Of a DNA stretch of 64,000 bases, positions 7,979 to 15,828 are shown in pieces. A program made the translations under genes and the position numbers. Numbering within the stretch: position 1 is the first letter of the stretch; each line of letters begins with the position of its first letter. The stretch covers positions 1 to 64,000 of the forward strand of contig NZ_FQZU01000028.1 of assembly GCF_900142135.1 (NCBI RefSeq). The letters are read 5' to 3'. This DNA is from Desulfatibacillum alkenivorans DSM 16219 (GTDB lineage Bacteria; Desulfobacterota; Desulfobacteria; Desulfobacterales; Desulfatibacillaceae). A model generated the notes under the pieces. The model did not search any database. It saw only the letters and a list, made by a program, of their open reading frames with translations, and was not told the origin of the DNA.

Positions 7979-10204
7979 CTAGAGGCCTGTCAGCTTGCCG
8001 GCTGAGGCCAGTTTATCGGCGATTTCCTTTCTTCGCGTTTCCATGGAGGCGAGAATTTCCCGGGCCTGCTCTTTGGAGGCCTGGGTTTCGTTCACCAGTC
8101 CTGCGCTTTGGTCCATGCCTTCCACAAAGATCTTCAAGCGGTCCGAAAGATCCTCCTGCAGGGTGACGGCGGAGAGATCCAGGAGCTTGAACATGTACTG
8201 GAACTTCAGGTTTTCCCTGAAATCCATGAAATGCTCCTCCAAGGATTTCCGGGTTTCCTCCTTCATCCGAGCCAAAGCATGGGCAATGGCCTTGGAATCG
8301 TTCCGGTCCAGAGGCTTGGACTCCTTGTTGAAAATCCGCTTAAGAAAGGATCCGGCGCTGTAGGCGCTTTTCCGCATGATCGCCTCGGTCCTCACCCGGG
8401 CCGAATACCGCATGGCCGCGGTGAGGCCGGGAACCTGCAACCCCGCCAGCCGGCGAACCCGGCTTACGTCCAATTGATACGGAGCGCCCATTTTCTGGTC
8501 GGCCAAAACAATGCCCATTTCCCCCAGGGTCTTCTCGTACCGGCTCAGGGCGCCGTCCACCATGGTTCCGTAAGGACGGGCGATGTCGTTCACCATCCGG
8601 CCGATCTTTGCCTCCTCGTCCTTGACGAACCTGGCCACAGCCGGGTTCAACTGCTCGGCCATGTGCCGGTCCACGGCGCGCTTCAAATCCGAAAAAACCG
8701 AGTACACGGCGTTGGTGAAGCTGCCGGGCGAAGTTTCCGGCTGAGGAGCCTGATACTGATTGATGAACTCCCACAAATCCGTGACGGCGGGCCCCATGTT
8801 GGGATCGAAAAACCGGTCCACATCCTGGCCCACTTCCTGCCTGGCCTGACGCAGGGCGCCGTCCAGGGTGTTTTTCACCATGGCCCGAATCCGGTCCACG
8901 CCTTCCTTTTCAACGGCCATCTGGCGCACCAACTCTTCAGCCCGGCCGGCGTCCTGGGACACGAAATCCCTGGTGATATTGATCCAGTCCCCTACACCGG
9001 AAGCCATCATGGAAGCCCGGTCCACGTGGCTTTTCAAAAGCAGGGCCATGCGGTCGCGGGTGAGCCTTTTATCCAGGATGTCCAAAAAACGCTTGCTTTC
9101 GTAATCGGAAAACGAGCGCATGTCCGAGTCCAGCTCCCACTGGTTCAGGCGAGCCAGGTCCTTGTCGTTCAACTCGTCCTTGATGCCGGAAAACAGGTGG
9201 AACAAGGAGGAAAAGCAAAAAACCTCGGGATCGGGCCGCAGCAGGGCAATCTCGCCTGTAATGCGCTCCAGCAAAGACCGCAGGTCGGCCACGCTCTCGT
9301 GTTCGGAAAAATCGCAATTGATGACGAAATAGATGTTGGAGGCCAGGCCCATTTTTTTAATGAGAGACAAAAATCGTATGTCCGCCTGACGCACGCCGGT
9401 CCGGCTGGAAATCACGTAAATGATGAAGTGGGTTTTTAAAAGGTAGTCCTCGATCATGGCCAGATGCAGGGGGTTTGGGGAGTCGCTTCCCTGGCAGTCC
9501 GCCACTTCCACCTGATCCTCCACGCCCTGGCCCGCGGGCAGGCTCAGGCACACGTCCTTGAGATACACGGCCAGGGGCTCATGCCCCACAAAATCCTTGT
9601 GGGAGGCGAACTCCCCGGCGCCGAACTCCTTGGACGCAGACGAAGCGTCCATGAGATCCTTTATTCTGTCAAAACCCTGGAGATACGAGGAGATGAGCAC
9701 CGCGTTCATGTTGATGGTTCCCTGGGTGATCAACTGCTCGTCGCCCAAAAGCTCCAAGGCGTGGCCCAGCTTTTCCCGATCCGTCTGACGGCGAATGTCG
9801 ATCTTGCCGTCCGCGCCGCGCCAGTCAAAAGAGGGAAACAACACCATGGCCTGTTCGATCTCCGCGTTCACCTCATCCCAGGTCTTCAGGTACAAGGTGG
9901 CTGCAAGGTCCTGACCGTGCCTGATCCGCGTGACAATGCACGTGACCACCCCGGCGCCGCGCTTGACGTAATCGCCGCCGAAAAAGGAGTTTACAAAGGT
10001 GCTTTTCCCCGACTTGATGGAGCCCACCACAGCCACCCGAAGCACGCCTTCGGCCATCTGGGCTTTCATGGCGTCCAGGGTCTGCCGCCAGCTTTCAAAA
10101 GGATTGGTGGATACGCCCGGCAACGTGACCGCTGTTTCAAACAGCGCGTCCAGATCTCGCCCGGCTTCGACAAGGGCCTGTTTTGCAGTATCAAAAGAAT
10201 CCAT
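7979..10204 (-). CDS. Bacterial dynamin-like GTPase
   Basis: The 741-residue protein has a GTPase head with G1 GSIKSGKST (about 61-69), G3 DCQG (about 236) and G4 NCDF (about 296), followed by about 400 mostly helical residues, as in bacterial dynamin-like proteins that bind or remodel membranes. Switch-region threonines occur in GVVTCIVTRIR. No strong transmembrane helix is seen, although the moderately hydrophobic patch near LAGLQVPGLTAAMRYSA could touch membrane. ATG 10204 is preferred over an upstream GTG at 10219 because GGAAAGAG is well spaced from it. It is first in a minus-strand unit with ParA and an M24 peptidase. Bacterial dynamins often come as tandem pairs; this one is single. 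Confidence 0.8.
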   Translation of the reverse strand: MDSFDTAKQALVEAGRDLDALFETAVTLPGVSTNPFESWRQTLDAMKAQMAEGVLRVAVVGSIKSGKSTFVNSFFGGDYVKRGAGVVTCIVTRIRHGQDLAATLYLKTWDEVNAEIEQAMVLFPSFDWRGADGKIDIRRQTDREKLGHALELLGDEQLITQGTINMNAVLISSYLQGFDRIKDLMDASSASKEFGAGEFASHKDFVGHEPLAVYLKDVCLSLPAGQGVEDQVEVADCQGSDSPNPLHLAMIEDYLLKTHFIIYVISSRTGVRQADIRFLSLIKKMGLASNIYFVINCDFSEHESVADLRSLLERITGEIALLRPDPEVFCFSSLFHLFSGIKDELNDKDLARLNQWELDSDMRSFSDYESKRFLDILDKRLTRDRMALLLKSHVDRASMMASGVGDWINITRDFVSQDAGRAEELVRQMAVEKEGVDRIRAMVKNTLDGALRQARQEVGQDVDRFFDPNMGPAVTDLWEFINQYQAPQPETSPGSFTNAVYSVFSDLKRAVDRHMAEQLNPAVARFVKDEEAKIGRMVNDIARPYGTMVDGALSRYEKTLGEMGIVLADQKMGAPYQLDVSRVRRLAGLQVPGLTAAMRYSARVRTEAIMRKSAYSAGSFLKRIFNKESKPLDRNDSKAIAHALARMKEETRKSLEEHFMDFRENLKFQYMFKLLDLSAVTLQEDLSDRLKIFVEGMDQSAGLVNETQASKEQAREILASMETRRKEIADKLASAGKLTGL

Positions 10205-10410
10205 GGAAGCTCTTTCCACAACCTCTTTAAAATCAATGTTTCAGGATCAGGGCCGCCGGAAAAATGAATTTCATCCGATGACGTTAGCCCATATCCTCGA
10301 TTAACATATAAATATGGCATGAATAAGGATCTTTAGCAAGGGCGGCAAAGGAAAAAACCGGACCCGCAAAACGGAATAAAACAGCGTTAACTGAGCAACG
10401 AGAAACGATT

Positions 10411-10448
10411 TTGGGGGAAAACTTTTTTTAAAAAAAATCTTCCCCCAA
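10411..10448. repeat. 38-base palindrome with A/T core
   Basis: TTGGGGGAA at 10411-10419 pairs with TTCCCCCAA at 10440-10448, and the centre is a T run followed by an A run, giving an almost continuous hairpin with a short mismatch. Transcribed either way it could act as a terminator-like hairpin or be one unit of a dispersed palindrome family. Confidence 0.65.
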
Positions 10449-10511
10449 CCCCCTTTCAAAAAAACTTTAAATAGGCGGCTTTATACCAAGTTGCGTTTAA
10501 AAAGGTAATAA

Positions 10512-10794
10512 TATTCGGGGAACAAATCAAAAAGACGCTGGGTCCCGGCTTGCGGGCGATCCTGAAAAGCAGGATCGCCCTTGCCGGGATGACGATTGTT
10601 TGCGGTAAGCGAAAGTGCAAAGGGCGCTTGAAGCCCTTTTGTGAGGATGCCAGGACGGCTTCTCCCCCTCTTTTCCTGGTATGGCCGCCGCTCTCCGTCA
10701 TCCCCGTGGAGGGAGGGCGGCGGGATGACTGCGGCAGTTATGCAATCATCGTGACGCACTCACGGAAACGGGGACCCAGCGTCTTTCCCGAATA
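10512..10794. repeat. Composite element bounded by inverted repeats
   Basis: AAAGACGCTGGGTCCC at 10531-10546 is exactly inverted at 10771-10786, and TATTCGGG outside the left arm reappears inverted as CCCGAATA outside the right arm. Inside, GGGCGATCCTG (10554-10564) pairs with CAGGATCGCCC (10570-10580), nested in CCCGGC / GCCGGG. The inner text resembles intergenic palindromes that translate as VIPAKAGI-like strings. No coding capacity is seen. Confidence 0.65.
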
Positions 10795-10893
10795 GCGCCG
10801 GGGTGTGGACTAAAAGCCCGGAAAATGATGGAAAAAATTACTCGAATGATAGCAACTTGGTATTATTCACCCAACCAATAGTATAGACGAGGC

Positions 10894-10992
10894 TGGCCCA
10901 GGCATCGTAGTTTAATGCCTGGGGCCGCAGGCCAAAAGGCGCGGCCAGGAAAAAATGTTGAAACCGGGAATGGTCGGCGGGCGGAAGGGATT
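10894..10992. repeat. Dispersed intergenic repeat, copy 1
   Basis: This stretch, from TGGCCCAGGCA through AAAAGGCGCGGCC to GGTCGGCGGGCGG, matches two segments in the gap at 40986-41833: one in the same orientation (from 41248) and one inverted (41376-41432). The match is imperfect but runs over several tens of bases, including the shared AAAAGGCGCGG and CGGAAT.GTC.GGCGGGCG blocks. Confidence 0.55.
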
Positions 10993-11385
10993 GGATGAAT
11001 CCGGGTTTTTTGTAGGGCCTTGGACTAAGATTTCGATCATACAACATATTTTGCTCCCGTTCCCATGCTGTGCGTGGAAATGCATATTAAAACTGCCTAA
11101 ATTAAATTGGTTATCAATTGTGATGCCGGCTGATTGAAAACAGAACATCCAATGTGTACGTTTGTTTTGAACCACGGAAGTTACGGAAAACACGGAATTG
11201 AAAACTTCCGCGCCTCCCACGACTTGAAAGTCTTTCTCTATCATCCTGGCTCACGTTGGGCGCCGCTTGCCGCGCCCGCGAAGGGGTTGGGTCTCCCCCC
11301 CCTCGATGCTGCAATGGCGGAAATGGAACCCTGCGATTTTTTAGGCGCGTCTAAGCTGCGATGCGCCCTACCAACAGAATTTTAA

Positions 11386-11430
11386 AAAATCAAAAAAATT
11401 TTCGCAGGAAAACGGATTGTCGTTCGTTTG
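11386..11430 (+). promoter_or_regulatory. Putative ECF-type promoter upstream of the anti-sigma/ECF operon
   Basis: An A-rich run with ATCAAAAAAATT is followed by CGCAGGAA (to 11410) and, starting 18 bases after the GG at 11407, CGTT at 11425-11428. The same arrangement with identical spacing lies at 12941-12990 before the efflux operon. GGAA-type -35 and CGTT-type -10 elements are typical of ECF sigma promoters, so autoregulation by the sigma factor at 12391 is likely. The exact hexamer limits are uncertain. Confidence 0.55.
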
Positions 11431-11525
11431 AATTATTGGACAGGCAGGTGTATGCTTTTTCGCATCCGCCTATAGTCCCGGTGCATTAATTGCATAACTC
11501 GAATAAGTTTAACCGGAGGAATAAT

Positions 11526-11933
11526 ATGGATTGTTCGGAGATCAAACATCGCCTGACAGCCTGGATAGACTATGAATCGCCCCAGGAGGAGGCCGAAAAA
11601 ATCGAGTCCCATCTGGCCGAGTGCCCTTCCTGCCGTCAAGAAGCCATGGCCCGGCGAAAAGTGGCCGATGGCCTGGACGCCCTCCCCCGCTTTACTCCTC
11701 CCGCCAGACTCTCCCGCAAAACCATGCGCGCATTTCACAACGAAATGGAACGCCCAGGCCTGCTGCAGTGGTGGCGGGAGTTGAGCCTGAGCATGCAAGG
11801 AGCGGTCTGCGGCGCCGTTGTGGGAGGACTGTTATTCGGCGCCGTGCTTGGGACGAGCCTTTTGACCCTGAGCGCAGGAACCGCGGCCAATCCCTACCAA
11901 GCCATGTATGTAAGCGAGGGGATGATGCCATGA
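11526..11933 (+). CDS. Zinc-finger anti-sigma factor, membrane-anchored
   Basis: The 135-residue protein begins with a ZAS/zf-HC2 anti-sigma domain: Cys3, then His29, Cys33 and Cys36 in SHLAECPSCR, the arrangement that binds zinc and holds an ECF sigma factor inactive. A membrane helix follows (about 90-115, GAVVGGLLFGAVLGTSLL) and a short tail of about 25 residues. ATG 11526 is preceded by GGAGGAATAAT. The 3' end overlaps the next gene by ATGA, and the ECF sigma gene is third in the operon. It probably releases the sigma factor when the envelope sensor signals, although whether zinc is redox-active is not known. Confidence 0.85.
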   Translation: MDCSEIKHRLTAWIDYESPQEEAEKIESHLAECPSCRQEAMARRKVADGLDALPRFTPPARLSRKTMRAFHNEMERPGLLQWWRELSLSMQGAVCGAVVGGLLFGAVLGTSLLTLSAGTAANPYQAMYVSEGMMP

Positions 11934-12391
11934 ACCTTCTGCAAAAACGCATACTGATCATTTTTTCAATCGCCCTGAACATAGGGTTCGTCGTCGTCGC
12001 CCTAATACTGGTTTTTCAGCATTCCGGCTCTCATCACAAGGCTACCTTTGAAGAGCTTGCGGGAATCGTGCATCAACTGGATCTTCCGGAGGAGCAGGAG
12101 CAATCCGCTCTCAAGTGCGTCAAAGACTTCAATGTTGTGATTCATCAACTTCATGACGAGCTTGCAGACGCCCGGAAAAACATCTCTCTCGTTCTATCGG
12201 CTGACGGTCCCCTGGCCCCCGAGAAGTTGCATGCCGCCATAGCGGCGGCGGACAAAATCCAGGAGGAAAAAAGCATCAAGTTCGAGGCGCACGCCCTGGA
12301 GTTGCGCTCCATTTTGGGAGATGAAAAGGGAGCGGAGTTTTTTCAGCTCATGCACGCCAGATTGAAAAAAACGAGGGATAAAAACGATTAA
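11930..12391 (+). CDS. Spy/CpxP-like periplasmic sensor protein, membrane-anchored
   Basis: The 153-residue protein has one N-terminal membrane helix (about 8-29, ILIIFSIALNIGFVVVALIL) and a helical, charged periplasmic part of about 120 residues, in the style of Spy/CpxP and CnrX-like metal or misfolding sensors. HSGSHH directly after the helix could bind metal, and a further Cys occurs in ALKCVKDF. The start ATG overlaps the stop of the anti-sigma gene, and its stop overlaps the start of the sigma gene (TAATG), so the three are translationally coupled. CnrYXH-type systems use the same three components, which makes a sensor role likely; the ligand is unknown. Confidence 0.65.
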   Translation: MNLLQKRILIIFSIALNIGFVVVALILVFQHSGSHHKATFEELAGIVHQLDLPEEQEQSALKCVKDFNVVIHQLHDELADARKNISLVLSADGPLAPEKLHAAIAAADKIQEEKSIKFEAHALELRSILGDEKGAEFFQLMHARLKKTRDKND

Positions 12392-12942
12392 TGATCTTTG
12401 GTTCCCGCCACGCCAAACGCACCGACGCCGAACTGATGGCGCTGGTCGCCAAGGGAGACGAAAAAGCCTTTGAGGAATTGCTCAAACGCTACCAGGGCGT
12501 AGTGTACAATTTCGCCATGTACATGCTTAAAGACCCGTCCGAGGCCGAAGACATCGCTCAGGAAACCTTTCTGAGGCTGTACAAAACGTCCGCCGCATAT
12601 CGCCAAAAAGCCTCGTTAAAAACCTTTCTGCTGAGAATCGCCAAAAATCTCTGCATCGACCATTTTAGAAAGAAAAAACCGGATTTACTGAACGAATTGC
12701 CGGAAATCCCCACGGAAGCCACCCCTCTATCCCAACTGGAAGCCGCCGTAAGCGCCGACATGCTGGAAAAAGCCATAGACGACCTGCCCGTCAACCAGCG
12801 CACCGCCGTTCTGCTCCGTCACATGGAGCAGCTATCCTACAATCAGATAGCCGAAGTCATGGAAGTCTCCCTGGGCGCCGTGGAATCCCTTCTTGTCCGC
12901 GCCCGTCGCACCTTGCGCGCCGCCGTGAGCGAAGCCGCCTAA
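12391..12942 (+). CDS. ECF-family RNA polymerase sigma factor (RpoE-like)
   Basis: The 183-residue protein has sigma region 2 (about 12-80), including DPSEAEDIAQETFLRLYK and the -10 binding helix ending in HFRKKK, and sigma region 4 (about 120-178), with LPVNQRTAVLLRHMEQLSYN and the recognition helix VSLGAVESLLVRARRTLR. There are no regions 1 or 3, as expected for ECF sigma factors. It is the last gene of the operon with its zinc anti-sigma factor and sensor. The box shared by this operon and the RND efflux operon directly downstream suggests both are its targets. Confidence 0.92.
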   Translation: MIFGSRHAKRTDAELMALVAKGDEKAFEELLKRYQGVVYNFAMYMLKDPSEAEDIAQETFLRLYKTSAAYRQKASLKTFLLRIAKNLCIDHFRKKKPDLLNELPEIPTEATPLSQLEAAVSADMLEKAIDDLPVNQRTAVLLRHMEQLSYNQIAEVMEVSLGAVESLLVRARRTLRAAVSEAA

Positions 12943-12990
12943 AAAAAATCAAAAAAATTGCGCAGGAATTCCTTACCTCCTTCGTTAGAC
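12941..12990 (+). promoter_or_regulatory. Putative ECF-type promoter upstream of the RND efflux operon
   Basis: An A-rich run with ATCAAAAAAATT starts at the sigma gene stop codon, followed by CGCAGGAA (GG at 12965) and CGTT at 12983-12986, the same 18-base offset as in the box at 11386-11430. This makes it a likely target of the ECF sigma factor encoded just upstream. Confidence 0.55.
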
Positions 12991-13080
12991 ATAGTGAAGC
13001 CCTTGAAAAGGGTTAAATATTTTTTATCAGAGTGGGTAGATGCCCCGCAGGATACTTGCTGCACATATATCTTGAGATAC

Positions 13081-13097
13081 CCCACAACTTTTGTGGG
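13081..13097 (+). other. Leader hairpin before the TolC-family gene
   Basis: CCCACAA (13081-13087) pairs with TTGTGGG (13091-13097) around a three-base loop, 24 bases before the start codon. It lies in the transcript leader and could influence message stability; no T run follows, so it is not a terminator. Confidence 0.5.
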
Positions 13098-13121
13098 ACG
13101 TTTCATTGGGAGACAAAAGGA

Positions 13122-14570
13122 ATGCCCAGGTACTTAAACGCCATACTAATCATGCTTATCCTCTCGGGGTGCACCATGTTCAAGCCGGCGCCCCGCCCGG
13201 AAACGCCCATCGCCATGCCGGACCAGTTCACTCTGTATACGGAGGAGGAGCAAGGCCCGGAGGAATGGTGGAAGAGCTTTGACAGCGCCGAACTGGATGC
13301 ACTGGTTCAGGAAGCGCTCTCAGGCAACTTCGACCTCAGAACCGCCTGGTCCAGGCTGAAGCAGGCCGACGCAGCCGCCCGGCAGGCAGGCGCAAATACA
13401 AAGCCGACCCTGGATTACAGCGCAGGCGCCGCCACGAGCAAACAGCAGACCAAACCGGAAAACGGAGACAGCTACCAAACCAACTCCGACTCTTTCAGCG
13501 CCGGACTGGCCGCAGCCTACGAGCTGGACCTTTGGGGCAAGCTGGACGCCTTGCGGCAATCGGAAATCCTTGAGCTGCAGGCCGCGGGCGAGGATCTGGA
13601 AGCCGCAGCCATGACCGTTGCCGCCGAAGTGGTGGATTCCTGGGTGGAAATTCTTTCCCTGAGAAATCAAATCAGCATCTTGCAGGACCAGATCAGCATG
13701 AACCAACGCATGTTGAAGCTCCAGGAGCTGCGCTTCGTCAACGGACAGGCCGACGCCCTGGACATATCCCAGCAGCGGGAAGCCCTGGCCCAGGCCAGAG
13801 CCAACCTGCCCGTCCTGCAAATGCGGGAGGAGCAGGAGATGAACGCCCTGGCCGTGTTGCTGGGCCGCGCGGGCAAGGGGTCTTTGGAGATATCGGAAAG
13901 CACGCTGCCGGGCCTGATCCCCCTGCCCTCCACGGGAATTCCCGCGGACCTGCTGGCCTCCCGGCCCGACGTGCGGGCTGCGGGCCTGAGGCTTAAGGAA
14001 GCCGATTGGCAGGTGAGCGCAGCCAGGGCCGACCGGCTGCCCTCCATCGCCCTGTCTGCGGACTTGAATTTTTCCAGCACGGCCATAGACCTTTTATTCA
14101 ATAACTGGGTCGCAACCCTGGCGTCCAGCCTGACCGGGCCGATTTTTGATGCAGGATACAAATCCGCCGAGGTGGATCGCGCCAAGGCGGCGGCCGAGGA
14201 ATATTTGACCGCCTACGCCCAGACCGTGGCCGAAGCCATCCAGGAAGTGGAGGAAAGTCTGGTCACGGAAAAACGCCAGAGCGAATACATCGCCCTGCTG
14301 GAGGATCAGTTGAAGGCGTCCCGAGTCACCTTAAAGGACGCCCATCTGCAATACCTGAACGGCCAGGACAATTACCTCGACTACCTCACGGCCTGGACCA
14401 GCGTGCAGGCCCTGGAACGCCAATTGGTGGACGAACAGGCGACCCTCATTAAAAACAGGGTGACCTTGTATCGCACCATAGGCGGCGATTGGACCGGGAA
14501 ATATGTATCCCGCGCACAAGAAACGAAAAACGCGCAAGCAAACGCCGCATCGGAGCCTGCAGCAGGATAA
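13122..14570 (+). CDS. RND efflux outer-membrane lipoprotein, TolC/NodT family
   Basis: The 482-residue protein starts with a lipoprotein signal ending in the lipobox LILSGC, then WWKSFDSAELDALVQEALSGN, a strong NodT-family marker, and two outer-membrane efflux repeats rich in coiled-coil (about 60-255 and 270-450) including DLLASRPDVRAAGLRL. It would form the trimeric outer-membrane duct of the efflux pump encoded by the next two genes. ATG 13122 is chosen because AAAAGGA precedes it and it starts the signal peptide; an upstream in-frame GTG at 13032 would destroy the signal. It is first gene of the operon behind the putative ECF promoter. Confidence 0.93.
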   Translation: MPRYLNAILIMLILSGCTMFKPAPRPETPIAMPDQFTLYTEEEQGPEEWWKSFDSAELDALVQEALSGNFDLRTAWSRLKQADAAARQAGANTKPTLDYSAGAATSKQQTKPENGDSYQTNSDSFSAGLAAAYELDLWGKLDALRQSEILELQAAGEDLEAAAMTVAAEVVDSWVEILSLRNQISILQDQISMNQRMLKLQELRFVNGQADALDISQQREALAQARANLPVLQMREEQEMNALAVLLGRAGKGSLEISESTLPGLIPLPSTGIPADLLASRPDVRAAGLRLKEADWQVSAARADRLPSIALSADLNFSSTAIDLLFNNWVATLASSLTGPIFDAGYKSAEVDRAKAAAEEYLTAYAQTVAEAIQEVEESLVTEKRQSEYIALLEDQLKASRVTLKDAHLQYLNGQDNYLDYLTAWTSVQALERQLVDEQATLIKNRVTLYRTIGGDWTGKYVSRAQETKNAQANAASEPAAG

Positions 14571-14608
14571 GACGGACTTTGATCAGTTTTTTTAAGGAGC
14601 AAATATAC

Positions 14609-15817
14609 ATGACGCAGAAAAAGCACAAACCCTCATTTTTAGGAAGATTTATCGGACTGATCACGCCGATAGCCATTATCGTTGCAGGCGGGGCGGCATG
14701 GTCCTATTTCAAAACCACCGCGCCAGTCATGGAGCGCGCCCAGCCCAAGCGCCAGGTCTCGGTGGTTGAAACCATGCCTGCTGCCAAGAACGATCTGCGC
14801 ACGGCCATTTCCGCCATGGGCACGGTAACGGCGGCGAAAGAGGTCACGGTCAAAGCCCAGGTTTCCGGGACCGTGCTGAAGGCTTCCTCCAAATTCGTAC
14901 CCGGCGGAATCGTGCATAAGGGAGACGTTTTACTGACCCTTGACCAGGCCGACTACAAGGTTCAGGTCCAAAAGGCGCGCAGCGCCATGGCGGACGCCCA
15001 GGCGGCCCTGGCCATTGAGCAGGGTAACCAGAACATCGCCCGGGAGGAGTTGAGCCTTTTGTCCGAGCTTTCCGAAAGCAGCATGGCCCAATCCGATCTG
15101 GCGCTTAGAAAACCCCAACTGGCCCAGGCCCAGGCGGCTGTGGACAGCGCCGAAGCCGACCTTCGCCAGGCGCTGCTGGATCTGGAGCGCACGGTCATCA
15201 AGGCGCCTTTCAACGCCATGATCATGGAGCGGGACGTGAACGTCGGGACATACGTAGGCGCGCAGGACAGCCTCGCCTCTTTGGTGGGGATCGACGCGTT
15301 CTGGATCGAGGCTGTGGTTTCCCTGGATCAGCTTCATATGATCGACCTGGACCACCCTGAGGGATGCCCGGTGAAAATTCACTCCCAGGCCGGATTCGGA
15401 GAATGGGACGGCAAGGTGATTCAGGTGGCTGGAAAGCTGAACGACGCCAGCCGCATGGCCACGGTGATCGTGGAGGTTGAAAATCCTATGGGCGGCGCAG
15501 AAGGCCCCAGCGCAGCCAGATTAATGATCGACGACTACGTATACGCCGAAATTACCGGGCGCGAGCTGCCCGGCGTGATCGAAATCCCCCGTTCCGCATT
15601 GCAGGACGATGACGCGGTTTGGGTGCTTAAGGATAACGCCCTGGACATCCGCAAGGTTTCCCTGGCCTGGAAAGACGCGGACAAAGTGTACATCAGCAAC
15701 GGCGTGGAGCCGGGAGAGCAGATTGTAACCTCCGGGTTGTCCACGCCTGTCCAGGGCATGCCTCTGCAGACCTTGGAAGCCGCAACCCCGGCCGCCGAAA
15801 ATAAAACGGAAGCATAG
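14609..15817 (+). CDS. RND efflux periplasmic adaptor (membrane fusion protein)
   Basis: The 402-residue protein has one N-terminal membrane segment (about 12-32), a lipoyl/biotinyl-like domain with VKAQVSGTVLKASSKF, a helical hairpin (about 105-190), then beta-barrel and membrane-proximal domains ending near VEPGEQIVTSGLSTPVQGMP. This is the HlyD/AcrA-type adaptor that joins inner-membrane pump to outer-membrane duct. ATG 14609 follows TTAAGGAGC. It lies 38 bases after the TolC-family gene and 11 before the pump gene. Lack of a lipobox means it is anchored by the helix rather than by lipid. Confidence 0.92.
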   Translation: MTQKKHKPSFLGRFIGLITPIAIIVAGGAAWSYFKTTAPVMERAQPKRQVSVVETMPAAKNDLRTAISAMGTVTAAKEVTVKAQVSGTVLKASSKFVPGGIVHKGDVLLTLDQADYKVQVQKARSAMADAQAALAIEQGNQNIAREELSLLSELSESSMAQSDLALRKPQLAQAQAAVDSAEADLRQALLDLERTVIKAPFNAMIMERDVNVGTYVGAQDSLASLVGIDAFWIEAVVSLDQLHMIDLDHPEGCPVKIHSQAGFGEWDGKVIQVAGKLNDASRMATVIVEVENPMGGAEGPSAARLMIDDYVYAEITGRELPGVIEIPRSALQDDDAVWVLKDNALDIRKVSLAWKDADKVYISNGVEPGEQIVTSGLSTPVQGMPLQTLEAATPAAENKTEA

Positions 15818-15828
15818 AGAGGCGCCTT

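Larger units (their letters stand above)
10205..11525. other. Gene-free, repeat-rich stretch
   Basis: About 1.3 kb between the divergently read GTPase unit and the anti-sigma operon holds no credible gene. Short open frames (10550-10795 plus, 10456-10701 minus, 11134-11385 plus) are products of palindromic repeats. It contains an A/T-cored palindrome at 10411-10448, a composite inverted-repeat element at 10512-10794, one copy of a dispersed repeat at 10894-10992 and the box upstream of the anti-sigma operon at 11386-11430. Confidence 0.6.

Noticed and set aside
10550-10795. Small open frames in the gap before the anti-sigma operon
   Set aside because: Their translations come from palindromic repeats; no start signal.
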